Assembly: GCA_017439085.1 (NCBI GenBank)
Contig: JAFRTU010000005.1
Location: 36,167-100,166 of the forward strand
Direction: 5' to 3'
DNA length: 64,000 nt
DNA from: Clostridia bacterium
GTDB taxonomy: Bacteria; Bacillota; Clostridia; Christensenellales; Christensenellaceae
In this document: positions 7,699 through 15,689 of the stretch, in pieces
Layout: every line of letters begins with the position of its first letter
Numbering within the stretch: position 1 is the first letter of the stretch
Notes under the pieces: generated by a model
What the model saw: the letters and a program-made list of their open reading frames with translations, nothing else
Told to the model about the DNA's origin: nothing
Database searches by the model: none
Translations under genes and position numbers: made by a program

Positions 7699-9441
7699 AT
7701 GAAAAAGATCGGCCGTTTTTTCAAAGGATACGTTAGAGAAAGCATAGCAGGTCCGTTCTTCAAACTTCTTGAAGCGACTTTCGAGCTGCTGGTGCCTCTC
7801 GTGATGGCATCCATAATCGACAAGGGGATAGCTGAAGGGGACAGACCGTACGTGATATGGCACGGGCTTCTGATGATAGCCCTCGGAGTCATAGGCTTTG
7901 CCTGCACCCTGAGCGCTCAGTATTTCTCAGCAAAGGCTGCAGTGGGCTTCTCTTCCAAACTGAAGGAGAGCGTGTTCAGCCACATCCAGACACTGTCTTT
8001 CACGGAGCTTGATGAGATCGGTTCTTCCACTCTCATAACGAGGCTCACGAGCGATATCAACCAGATCCAGTCCGGTCTCAATCTGACTCTGAGGCTGTTT
8101 TTGAGATCTCCGTTCATAGTGTTCGGTGCCATGATAATGGCCTTTACGATAAACGTGAAGGAGGCCCTCATATTTGCAGTCACCATACCTCTTCTTTCCG
8201 TAGTGGTGTTCGGGATAATGCTCATAACGATGCCTCTGTACAAGAAGGTCCAGGGAAAGCTTGACAGAGTGCTCCTGCTTACGAGGGAGAACCTCGACGG
8301 AGCGAGGGTCTTAAGGGCATTCAACAAGGAAGAAGATGAACTTGCAAAATTCGATTCAGAGCACGGAGAACTCACCAGACTCCAGCAGTTCGTGGGCAGG
8401 ATATCCGCCCTCATGAATCCTATCACGTATGCAATAATCAATCTTGCGACCCTGCTCCTGATAAGGAACGGCGGAAACTATGTCTTCAACGGGGAGATCA
8501 CACAGGGAGAACTCATAGCTCTCGTAAACTACATGAGCCAGATCCTGATAGAGCTCATAAAGCTTGCAAACCTCATAATCACGATGACAAAGTCCATGGC
8601 ATGCCTTAACAGGGTAATGGCAGTCCTTGAGATCGAACCGTCCATGGAGTCGGGCGACAGGACATTTGAAGAGACAGGGGAAGGAAACGATACAGCCGTG
8701 TCCTTTAATGACGTGTCCTTAAGATACCGCTCTGCAGGAGCAGAATCTCTTGAGCACGTGAGTTTCGAAGCACGTAAAGGCGAGACGATAGGCATAATCG
8801 GAGGCACAGGCTCAGGAAAGACTTCCCTCGTGAACATGATCCCGAGGTTCTATGATGCAACGGAAGGGACCGTAAGTGTCAACGGAGAGGACGTCAGGAA
8901 GCTGGATCTCAAAGAGCTGAGAAAGAGGATAGGGATAGTGCTCCAGAGAGCCGTGCTCTTCAAGGGAACGATCAGGGACAATCTCAGATGGGGCAAGGAA
9001 GACGCCACAGAAGAGGAGATGGAAGAGGCCCTTAAGACCGCACAGGCATATGACTTCGTGATGGAGAAGGAGAAAGGCCTCGATACCGAGATCACACAGG
9101 GAGCCACGAACCTGTCAGGAGGACAGAGGCAGAGGCTTACTATAGCAAGGGCCCTCATAAGGAAACCGGAGATACTGATACTGGACGACAGCGCATCGGC
9201 TCTCGACTTTGCAACTGATGCAAGGCTCAGGGAGGCGATAAGGAACATGCCTTCAGGTCCCACCGTATTCATAGTTTCTCAGAGGACGAGCTCCATAGCC
9301 CATGCCGACAGGATAATAGTGCTGGATGACGGAAAGGTCTCCGGAATAGGCACGCATGAAGAGCTCCTGAGAGACAATGACGTATATCAGGAGATCTACT
9401 ATTCACAGTTCCCGAAGGAGGATATGGCATATGAAGGATAA
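7699..9441 (+). CDS. ABC exporter half-transporter, degenerate ATP site
   Basis: 580 residues: six membrane helices in the first 310, then a nucleotide-binding domain with Walker A GGTGSGKTS, signature LSGGQRQR and Walker B ILILD. The residue after Walker B is Asp instead of the catalytic Glu (LDDSAS), and the switch His is replaced by Gln (VSQRTSS). These are the marks of the degenerate site in heterodimeric exporters such as BmrCD or TM287/288. The next gene, overlapping by 11 bases, encodes the canonical partner. The pair would export drugs, lipids or peptides; substrate unknown. Start ATG preceded by GGAGGG. Probably controlled by the divergent LysR gene. Confidence 0.92.
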   Translation: MKKIGRFFKGYVRESIAGPFFKLLEATFELLVPLVMASIIDKGIAEGDRPYVIWHGLLMIALGVIGFACTLSAQYFSAKAAVGFSSKLKESVFSHIQTLSFTELDEIGSSTLITRLTSDINQIQSGLNLTLRLFLRSPFIVFGAMIMAFTINVKEALIFAVTIPLLSVVVFGIMLITMPLYKKVQGKLDRVLLLTRENLDGARVLRAFNKEEDELAKFDSEHGELTRLQQFVGRISALMNPITYAIINLATLLLIRNGGNYVFNGEITQGELIALVNYMSQILIELIKLANLIITMTKSMACLNRVMAVLEIEPSMESGDRTFEETGEGNDTAVSFNDVSLRYRSAGAESLEHVSFEARKGETIGIIGGTGSGKTSLVNMIPRFYDATEGTVSVNGEDVRKLDLKELRKRIGIVLQRAVLFKGTIRDNLRWGKEDATEEEMEEALKTAQAYDFVMEKEKGLDTEITQGATNLSGGQRQRLTIARALIRKPEILILDDSASALDFATDARLREAIRNMPSGPTVFIVSQRTSSIAHADRIIVLDDGKVSGIGTHEELLRDNDVYQEIYYSQFPKEDMAYEG

Positions 9442-11167
9442 GCGCACCATATCAAGAGTCCTCAGATACATAAAGAGATACTGGGTGCTCATAGTCTGTT
9501 CGATATTCTTTGCAGCAGGGACGGTGGCCCTCACGCTTTATGTGCCGGTGGTGACAGGAGATGCTGTCGACCTCATAGTGGGAAAGGGCAACGTGGATTT
9601 CACTCATCTTATTAAGCTCCTCATACGGCTCGTGATAGTCATACTCGTTACTTCCCTGATGCAGTGGATAATGAACAGCTGCAATAACAGGATAGTGTAC
9701 AACGTGGTAAAGGATATAAGGGTGGACGCTTTCCACAAACTTGGAAAACTGCCGTTCAGATATATGGACTCAAGGCCGCACGGAGAGGTAGTGAGCAGGA
9801 TAATCGCTGACGTGGATCAGTTCTCCGACGGGCTTATAATGGGATTCACCCAGTTCTTCACGGGAGCCATCACTATATTAGGGACCCTGGCGTTCATGTT
9901 CTCCATAAACTTCTGGATCGCTCTAGTGGTAGTGATATTGACTCCTCTCTCGCTCTTTATAGCAAACTTCATAGCAAAGAGGACATACGACCTGTTCAGG
10001 GAGCAGTCTGAGACGAGAGCGGAACAGACGAGCCTCATAGACGAGATGATAGGTAACCAGAGGGTCGTAAAGGCTTACGGAAGGGAACAGGATAACGTGG
10101 ACAGGTTCAACGAGATAAACGGGAGACTTGAGAAGACGAGTCTCAAGGCAACGTTTTTCTCCTCTCTGGTGAATCCTGCAACAAGGTTCGTCAACAGCAC
10201 GATATATGCCGTGGTCGGCATCGTGGGAGCACTTACAGCCATCACGGGAGGGATGAGCGTGGGACAGCTCTCGAGCTTCCTCTCTTACTCGAGCCAGTAT
10301 ACGAAACCTTTTAATGAGATATCCGGAGTCATTACAGAGCTCCAGAATGCACTTGCATGTGCGGGAAGAGTGTTTGAGCTCATAGACGAACAGGAGGAGG
10401 TCTCCGATGAGGATGCTCCGGAAGTAATTGAAGAGTTCGACGGGAAAGTGGAACTTAACGACGTATATTTCTCATATTCGGAATACAAGCCCCTGATAAC
10501 CGGATTTGATCTCAAGGTCGAGCCCGGGCAGAGGGTAGCCATAGTAGGTCCTACGGGATGCGGAAAGACGACCCTCATAAACCTGCTCATGAGGTTCTAT
10601 GATGTGAACAAGGGGAGCATCTCGGTATCGGGAAAGGATATCAGAGATCTAAAGAGAAAGAACCTCCGCAGCGGATACGGGATGGTGCTCCAGGATACAT
10701 GGCTGCAGTCAGGGACAGTGAGGGAAAACATCAGGATGGGAAAGCCTGATGCCACTGATGAAGAGATAATAGAGGCCGCGAAGGCTGCCCATTCCCACAG
10801 CTTCATAATGAGACTTAAGGACGGATACGACACCCTCATCGGAGAAGACGGAGGAAACCTGTCTCAGGGACAGAAACAGCTCTTATGCATTACAAGGGTC
10901 ATGCTGTGTCTGCCGCCGATGCTGATACTGGATGAGGCTACAAGCTCCATAGACACGAGGACCGAGATCAGGATACAGAAGGCATTTGCGCTCATGATGA
11001 AGGGCAGAACAAGCTTCATAGTGGCCCACAGGCTCTCGACCATAAGGTCCGCCGATGTGATACTCGTCATGAAGGATGGAAACATAATAGAGAAGGGCAA
11101 TCACGCTTCACTTATGGCTCAGGGCGGTTTCTACAGCGAGCTCTACAACAGTCAGTTCAAGCAGTGA
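9431..11167 (+). CDS. ABC exporter half-transporter, canonical Walker B
   Basis: 578 residues from the ATG at 9431, which has GAAGGAGG nine bases upstream and overlaps the first subunit; an ATG 54 bases earlier lacks such a site. Six membrane helices precede a nucleotide-binding domain with Walker A GPTGCGKTT, Walker B LILDEATSS with the catalytic Glu, and switch His in VAHRLST. The signature is LSQGQ rather than LSGGQ, which would complete the degenerate site together with the Walker B Asp of the other subunit. The two proteins therefore read as a matched heterodimer with one working and one impaired ATP site. Substrate unknown. Confidence 0.93.
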   Translation: MKDKRTISRVLRYIKRYWVLIVCSIFFAAGTVALTLYVPVVTGDAVDLIVGKGNVDFTHLIKLLIRLVIVILVTSLMQWIMNSCNNRIVYNVVKDIRVDAFHKLGKLPFRYMDSRPHGEVVSRIIADVDQFSDGLIMGFTQFFTGAITILGTLAFMFSINFWIALVVVILTPLSLFIANFIAKRTYDLFREQSETRAEQTSLIDEMIGNQRVVKAYGREQDNVDRFNEINGRLEKTSLKATFFSSLVNPATRFVNSTIYAVVGIVGALTAITGGMSVGQLSSFLSYSSQYTKPFNEISGVITELQNALACAGRVFELIDEQEEVSDEDAPEVIEEFDGKVELNDVYFSYSEYKPLITGFDLKVEPGQRVAIVGPTGCGKTTLINLLMRFYDVNKGSISVSGKDIRDLKRKNLRSGYGMVLQDTWLQSGTVRENIRMGKPDATDEEIIEAAKAAHSHSFIMRLKDGYDTLIGEDGGNLSQGQKQLLCITRVMLCLPPMLILDEATSSIDTRTEIRIQKAFALMMKGRTSFIVAHRLSTIRSADVILVMKDGNIIEKGNHASLMAQGGFYSELYNSQFKQ

Positions 11168-11186
11168 TCAATGTCTGCCATTGAAA

Positions 11187-11217
11187 GCACGGGGTCATGG
11201 ATCCCGTGTTTTTCTTT
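11187..11217 (+). terminator. Intrinsic terminator after the ABC exporter
   Basis: CACGGG (11188-11193) pairs with CCCGTG (11203-11208), followed by TTTTTCTTTT. Positioned 20 bases after the exporter stop codon. Confidence 0.8.
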
Positions 11218-11285
11218 TCCGGCAATATCCCGTATGTCCCGGTGATGGTATCATTTAAGTATGGATTTCAGGTCAGGAGGCAGTT

Positions 11286-12947
11286 ATGTTCGAGAATATA
11301 TACAGGTATCAGAGATTTGAAGACTTTAAGATTACACTGCAGGAGATCGCAAGAGCATTTCCTGAACTTGTAAGGCTGGAAACGATTGGAACGTCCTTCA
11401 GGGGAAGGGAGGTCTTCCTAGTAAAGGTCACGGACTTCAGTAAAGGCATGGAAGAAGACAAGAACGCGTTCTATGCCGATGCCTGCACCCATGCAGAGGA
11501 ATTCTCGGGATGCAATGCTCTTCTTAGTCTTATAAAGCAGCTGGCAGAAGACTTTGAAAAGGATGAGAAAATAAGGGACCTTCTTTCACATACCGTCTTC
11601 TATCTCATTCCGAGGCTCAACCCGGACGGTATAGAGTTTGCTATGGAAGGACATCCCTGGTGCGGTAACGGAAGGTATCTTCCGGCCGAATCGCAGCCAC
11701 TGGATGGCTTCTACTGGGAGGATCTCGATGATAACGGGATAATAGCAAACATGAGAATTGAGGATCCCGACGGGGAATGGAAGATCTCCGAGAAGGAACC
11801 AAGACTCATGACATTAAGAAGTCCGGGAGAGCACGGAGGAAAGTACTACAGGCTCTACCCCGAAGGAAGGATAAGGGGAAAGGTCGAGGGAGCACCCCTT
11901 CCTAAGCCGCGGGACGGAAACCTCAACAGGAACTATCCTTCGCTATGGACTCCTGAGGGCATGCAGTACGGAGCAGGAGACCTGCCTCTTTCGGAGCCCG
12001 AGACGAGAGCTGTCGCTGATTTCATGGTAACTCATAAGAACATAGCCATGGTACTTTCCCTTCATACGAACGCGGGAGTGATACTGAGACCTTTCGGACA
12101 TCAGTCGGATTCGCATTACAAGGGAAGAGACCTTCACATTTTCGAGGAACTCGGAAAGATGGGGACCGAGATACTGGATTATCCCGTAGTTTCGGTCTTC
12201 GAGGAATTTACTCCCGAATCGGAAGCTGTAAGGGGAGGGACCTTAACCGACTGGACATATTTCACTAAAGGGATCCCGAGTCTTGTCATAGAGCAGTGGA
12301 ACGTAGGAAAGGAATCTGACTGCGGTATCACGTCTCCATATCCGCCCGATTATCTAGGAGAGGATGCGGAGATAAGGGTGCTCAGATGGGCTGAAGAGCA
12401 TCTTAAAGACAGGGCATACGTTGACTGGAAGGAATACGATCATCCGGAACTCGGAAAGGTGGAGATCGGAGGCTTCAACCGCATAAGAGTCTTCAGGAAT
12501 CCCCCCGAAGATTATCTGAAGGATCTTTCAGACAGGACCGCCAGGTATGCGATCAGACTGGCATCGTGCCTGCCGGAACTGGAGATAAGGGATGTAAAGG
12601 TCAGAAACATAGAGGGAAGCATACACAAGATCGAGGCAGTAATAAGAAACAGGGGATATCTTCCGACATATCTCTCTTCACAGTCAAGGGAAGTCGGAGA
12701 CTGCGAGGACCTGAAGGTGTCCCTGGATGGAGACTGTGAGATCATCTGTGCTACTGATGAGAAAACGATACCACATCTTGAGGGCAGGTTCGGAAGAGAA
12801 TCAGAATGGTCACAGTGGATATTCCCGTGGGAACCGAATGAGAAAAAGGTCGAATGGGTCATAAGGTCAGCATCCGATAACATGCTTACTCTGACCATAG
12901 GGAACAGCAGATGCGGTTTCACAAGAAAAGAGATACACATAGAATAA
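11286..12947 (+). CDS. M14-family zinc carboxypeptidase (first copy)
   Basis: 553 residues without signal peptide, so probably cytoplasmic. The M14 metal site is visible: H69 and E72 in the HAEE motif and a third ligand His near 261 (SLHTNAG). The substrate-binding NRNY block lies near 215, and the catalytic Glu near 337 is in VIEQWN. M14 enzymes release C-terminal residues from peptides. After the catalytic domain comes about 150 residues with a beta-sandwich-like composition. The same arrangement occurs in the paralogue at 51119. Start has CAGGAGG at eight bases. Single gene with its own terminator. Specificity is not readable. Confidence 0.88.
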   Translation: MFENIYRYQRFEDFKITLQEIARAFPELVRLETIGTSFRGREVFLVKVTDFSKGMEEDKNAFYADACTHAEEFSGCNALLSLIKQLAEDFEKDEKIRDLLSHTVFYLIPRLNPDGIEFAMEGHPWCGNGRYLPAESQPLDGFYWEDLDDNGIIANMRIEDPDGEWKISEKEPRLMTLRSPGEHGGKYYRLYPEGRIRGKVEGAPLPKPRDGNLNRNYPSLWTPEGMQYGAGDLPLSEPETRAVADFMVTHKNIAMVLSLHTNAGVILRPFGHQSDSHYKGRDLHIFEELGKMGTEILDYPVVSVFEEFTPESEAVRGGTLTDWTYFTKGIPSLVIEQWNVGKESDCGITSPYPPDYLGEDAEIRVLRWAEEHLKDRAYVDWKEYDHPELGKVEIGGFNRIRVFRNPPEDYLKDLSDRTARYAIRLASCLPELEIRDVKVRNIEGSIHKIEAVIRNRGYLPTYLSSQSREVGDCEDLKVSLDGDCEIICATDEKTIPHLEGRFGRESEWSQWIFPWEPNEKKVEWVIRSASDNMLTLTIGNSRCGFTRKEIHIE

Positions 12948-12960
12948 AAGATTAATGAAA

Positions 12961-12996
12961 AGACCGCTCATTTTTTTTAAGTGAGCGGTCTTTTTA
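12961..12996. terminator. Bidirectional intrinsic terminator
   Basis: AGACCGCTCA (12961-12970) pairs with TGAGCGGTCT (12982-12991), with T-runs on both strands. It separates the M14 gene from the convergent lipoprotein gene. Confidence 0.85.
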
Positions 12997-13002
12997 GTGT
13001 AT

Positions 13003-13455
13003 TCAGTTTTCTTTTGAAAGAATAACGGAATAGTTCTGCATATGGTTTTCGCTGTCGAGCGTCAGGGATAAGGACAGCGGATATATGTCTTCAGTATGAG
13101 TTTTCCTGTCATAGTAGAGCCCCCTCACATACATTTCATCAATATAATAGAGAGTCTCCCTTGAGGAAGGATCCTTAAGGCTTATCTCTTCAAATTTATA
13201 GAATACCATCTGTCCGCCGGTAGTATTCTGGACATAGTTATATATGCCTGTCTCCAGCAGGAGAGTATCATCCACGTAAACGGCAAAGGTATTTCCCTTT
13301 ACCATAACGGAAACACTCATCCCGGAAACGGAACCTTTCCACGTACCATCAAGTATTATGTTTTCGATCTCATCTTTATAGCTCTTCTTACCTGAACATG
13401 AGGAAATTGCCAATAAAAGTGCAATAAGGATGAGGATGATCGATCTGTATCTCAT
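13003..13455 (-). CDS. Small hypothetical lipoprotein
   Basis: 150 residues. The signal has a hydrophobic core (IILILIALLLA) and lipobox ISS-Cys20. The mature portion begins with GTWKGSVSG and continues as a series of short beta strands, which recalls small lipocalin-like lipoproteins, but the match is only by pattern. It is monocistronic and faces the M14 gene through a shared terminator. Expected on the outer leaflet of the cell membrane. Function unknown. Confidence 0.65.
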   Translation of the reverse strand: MRYRSIILILIALLLAISSCSGKKSYKDEIENIILDGTWKGSVSGMSVSVMVKGNTFAVYVDDTLLLETGIYNYVQNTTGGQMVFYKFEEISLKDPSSRETLYYIDEMYVRGLYYDRKTHTEDIYPLSLSLTLDSENHMQNYSVILSKEN

Positions 13456-13579
13456 GAAACACCTTACCTTTATTTCAATATATCGTGCAGGGAAAATACA
13501 GTCAATACGGGGAGAATCGGGCAGGAGATAACAGATGTTTTTGATTTATATGCTTTGATTATGACACAGCAGGTTTTTG

Positions 13580-13609
13580 TTGTTGATTTTCCGACTGTAA
13601 TCGTATAAT
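13580..13609 (+). promoter_or_regulatory. Promoter for tRNA-Pro
   Basis: TTGTTG (13580-13585) and TATAAT (13604-13609) are 18 bases apart. Transcription would start a few bases before the tRNA at 13623. A second overlapping TATAAT lies at 13609-13614. Confidence 0.65.
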
Positions 13610-13622
13610 ATAATACAGGCGA

Positions 13623-13699
13623 CTGGGTGTGGCGCAGCTTGGTAGCGTGCTTGAATGGGGTTCAAGAGGTCGCAAGTTCAAATCTTGTCACCCAGACCA
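13623..13699 (+). tRNA. tRNA-Pro (GGG)
   Basis: 77 nt with CCA encoded. The acceptor stem is CTGGGTG with CACCCAG, the anticodon stem CTTGA / TCAAG encloses a seven-base loop, and the anticodon GGG is at 13657-13659. The T-arm carries GTTCAAATC. It reads CCC/CCU proline codons. It stands alone between a lipoprotein gene and a LUD gene, with its own promoter and terminator. Confidence 0.96.
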
Positions 13700-13717
13700 A
13701 TTATTAATAGACAAAAG

Positions 13718-13755
13718 TCCCTGATATAAAAGTAAAAATCAGGGATTTTTCTTTT
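13718..13755 (+). terminator. Terminator of tRNA-Pro
   Basis: TCCCTGAT (13718-13725) pairs with ATCAGGGA (13738-13745), followed by TTTTTCTTTT. Confidence 0.85.
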
Positions 13756-13937
13756 ACCCGTTTTTTCGTTTTATATCAGCAAATATCATAAATAAAGGGC
13801 TTTTTCGGATAAAAACTGGTATTTTATAGGTATTTATTTTGATCTCAGCAAAACAGACTGAGCAGAAAGAGAAATGGGCCTTTTCGTCTGTAACATGATA
13901 TGATTATTCCGAAAAGTTCTTTTACGGAGGGAGAGTT

Positions 13938-14573
13938 ATGGATTTCGGCAGAGTAAGGTCCGGACTTGAGAGAAGAGGATTTAATGTATATATCGCATCC
14001 GATAAGGAGGAAGCAAGGACCATCGTCATGTATGAGCTCCTGAAAGGTGTCAGGACTCTTGGCAAAGGAGGGAGCAATACCTTAAAGGAGACCGGAATCT
14101 GGGATGAGCTCGTAAGAAAGGATGCCCTCGAAGGAGATGACAGGATAGAGCTCTTTGCAACAACGCTATATAAGATGAAGGGGCTCGACCCGGATATAGC
14201 ACTTAAGAAGGGAAAGACGGCAGACGCATATATCTGCTCTGCAAATGCCATCTCCGAAGACGGGACAATATTCAATATAGACGGGATAGGGAACAGGGTC
14301 GGAAGCATCATCTACGGTCCCGACAAGGTGATAATGGTAGTAGGGAGAAACAAGATTTATCCCGATGCCGAGACTGCCTGGCAGCAGCTAAAGAACGTGA
14401 CATGCGTCAGGCATGCTAAGAGGAACGAAGCAGGGACTCCGTGTACAGTGCTTGACAGATGCACGATGTGCATATCACCCAAAATGGAATGCAAGGTGAC
14501 ATCCGTACTCAGTTATGCACTGCCCGGAAGGGAATATCATATAGTGCTCGTGGACGAGGTGTTGGGATACTGA
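13938..14573 (+). CDS. LUD-domain protein (LutC-like)
   Basis: 211 residues. The sequence matches the LUD (formerly DUF162) fold of LutC/YkgG: ASDKEEARTIVMYEL near the start, LGKGGSNTLKETG, a central AISEDGTIFNIDGIGNRVGSIIYGPDKVIMVVGRNK block, and cysteines in DRCTMC near the end. LutC takes part in lactate oxidation with the iron-sulfur proteins LutA and LutB, but neither is in the window. This is therefore a stand-alone LUD protein, common in anaerobes, whose reaction is not known. ATG preceded by GGAGGGAGAG. A bidirectional terminator follows. Confidence 0.85.
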   Translation: MDFGRVRSGLERRGFNVYIASDKEEARTIVMYELLKGVRTLGKGGSNTLKETGIWDELVRKDALEGDDRIELFATTLYKMKGLDPDIALKKGKTADAYICSANAISEDGTIFNIDGIGNRVGSIIYGPDKVIMVVGRNKIYPDAETAWQQLKNVTCVRHAKRNEAGTPCTVLDRCTMCISPKMECKVTSVLSYALPGREYHIVLVDEVLGY

Positions 14574-14585
14574 TGCATGAAGAAA

Positions 14586-14632
14586 AATCCCCGGGGCCGG
14601 CTTGATTCGACCGTGCTCCGGGGATTCTTTTT
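14586..14632. terminator. Bidirectional intrinsic terminator
   Basis: AATCCCCGG (14586-14594) pairs with CCGGGGATT (14618-14626) around a long loop. A T-run follows on the plus strand, and AAAAA before the stem gives one on the minus strand. Lies between convergent genes. Confidence 0.8.
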
Positions 14633-14659
14633 TACTTAACTGTTACGAACAGAGATCAT

Positions 14660-15295
14660 TCAGGCTTCATAGAATGCCTTTGCCACTGCAACGGGATCCT
14701 CTGCTTCCTTGATGGCTCTTCCCACTATTATGTGATACGGATTAACCTTCTTGATAGCTTCGATGTTTTCTGTCTTGATAGCTCCCGAAAGGACCAGCTT
14801 TGCATTGAAGTTGCACTCGGAGATCTCTTTGAACATCTCTTCAAGCCTCTCCGTGGTCTTTGCCTGTCCGTCTCTTGAGTCATCGCCTGAAAGGTGTGCA
14901 CACACATAGTCAGGTCCGAGTCTGTTGATCATATCCACGACTTCTTTGTAGTCCGGAACTGCAACGAGATCTACGAAGCATTCCTTTCCTGTTTCCCTGC
15001 ATGCCCTTATGGTCTCTGCGATGGTCTTTTCCTTAGCTCTTGCGCATACGGTTATGATGTCAGCTCCTGCTTCGAGGCAGGGAAGACCCACCTTATATCC
15101 GGAGTCCATGATCTTGATATCAGCCAGTATCTTCTTCTCAGGGAACTCGTTCTTGAACTCTCTGATAGCCATGTGGCCGTATCTTGCGATGAATTCCTCT
15201 CCGAGCTCGATTATCTCGATGTAATCCCTTATCTGCTCCGCGAGATGGAGCCCCTGTGCCAGTGTGATGCAGTCTACTGCAAACTGTACTCTCAT
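14660..15295 (-). CDS. 3-hexulose-6-phosphate synthase-like (HPS/KGPDC family)
   Basis: 211 residues of the orotidine-decarboxylase-like barrel family. The DxKxxD signature is present as ADIKIMDSG near residue 60, with IIELG, GADIITVCARAK, and a C-terminal phosphate-binding segment (KLVLSGAIKTENI ... IIVGRAIK). The family includes 3-hexulose-6-phosphate synthase (formaldehyde plus ribulose 5-phosphate) and 3-keto-L-gulonate-6-phosphate decarboxylase; sequence alone does not decide. The usual partner of the synthase is the isomerase HxlB, and five HxlB-like genes lie at 27.5-30.5 kb rather than next to it. A leader with alternative hairpins precedes the gene on the minus strand. Confidence 0.8.
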   Translation of the reverse strand: MRVQFAVDCITLAQGLHLAEQIRDYIEIIELGEEFIARYGHMAIREFKNEFPEKKILADIKIMDSGYKVGLPCLEAGADIITVCARAKEKTIAETIRACRETGKECFVDLVAVPDYKEVVDMINRLGPDYVCAHLSGDDSRDGQAKTTERLEEMFKEISECNFNAKLVLSGAIKTENIEAIKKVNPYHIIVGRAIKEAEDPVAVAKAFYEA

Positions 15296-15327
15296 TTCTT
15301 ATCCTCCCTAATTACTAAATCTTTATC

Positions 15328-15376
15328 AAAAAGGCCAAAGACCTTTAAGTGACCGTGACACTTTTCATCGAAGTGT
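15328..15376 (-). promoter_or_regulatory. Attenuator-like leader of the HPS-like gene
   Basis: On the minus strand, ACACTT / AAGTGT (15358-15376) forms a hairpin. Its AAGTG arm can instead pair with a CACTT just downstream, next to a terminator-like AAAGG-loop-CCTTTTT hairpin at 15328-15346. The arrangement of competing stems lies between a TATAAT box (complement at 15393-15398) and the start codon. I do not recognise a known riboswitch class. Confidence 0.4.
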
Positions 15377-15451
15377 GTTTCTCTGTATTTATATTATAAA
15401 CCTTAAACGGAACAGAGTAACGGTCGGAAGAGACCTATCCTGTATGGTTCA

Positions 15452-15480
15452 TTGGAAAAAAGGTTTGGAACAAGTATAAT
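15452..15480 (+). promoter_or_regulatory. Promoter for the TerD-like / signal peptidase operon
   Basis: TTGGAA (15452-15457), a 17-base spacer, and a perfect TATAAT (15475-15480). The expected start, near 15487, coincides with the first base pair of the tandem RNA motif. Confidence 0.75.
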
Positions 15481-15487
15481 GGTTATG

Positions 15488-15640
15488 GCCGTGTATTGGA
15501 GGGGCATACTTCTGTTTTTTTGGAGATTCTGCACCTCATCCTACGGCTAAAGTACTCCTGCCGTGTAATAGGGAAGCTTACTTCTGTTCTTGTCAACGTC
15601 AGTTTCCCATCTACGGCAGGGGTATCACCTGTTTTCTTTT
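15488..15640 (+). ncRNA. Tandem structured RNA motif in a 5' leader
   Basis: Two similar modules follow each other directly after the promoter: 15488-15547 and 15560-15617. Each opens with GCCGTGTA, closes with TACGGC (pairing GCCGT with ACGGC), and contains TACTTCTGTT. The inner helix differs but stays paired, GAGG with CCTC in the first and GGGAA with TTCCC in the second. That is compensatory change, expected of a conserved RNA. A weak terminator-like hairpin (CAGG / CCTG then TTTTCTTTT, 15617-15640) shares bases with the closing stem of module two. It resembles a tandem riboswitch, but no class I know fits. Confidence 0.5.
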
Positions 15641-15689
15641 GGCAGGATCTCGTCTGCAAAAAGAAAATTAGCATGAAAAGGAAAGACAG

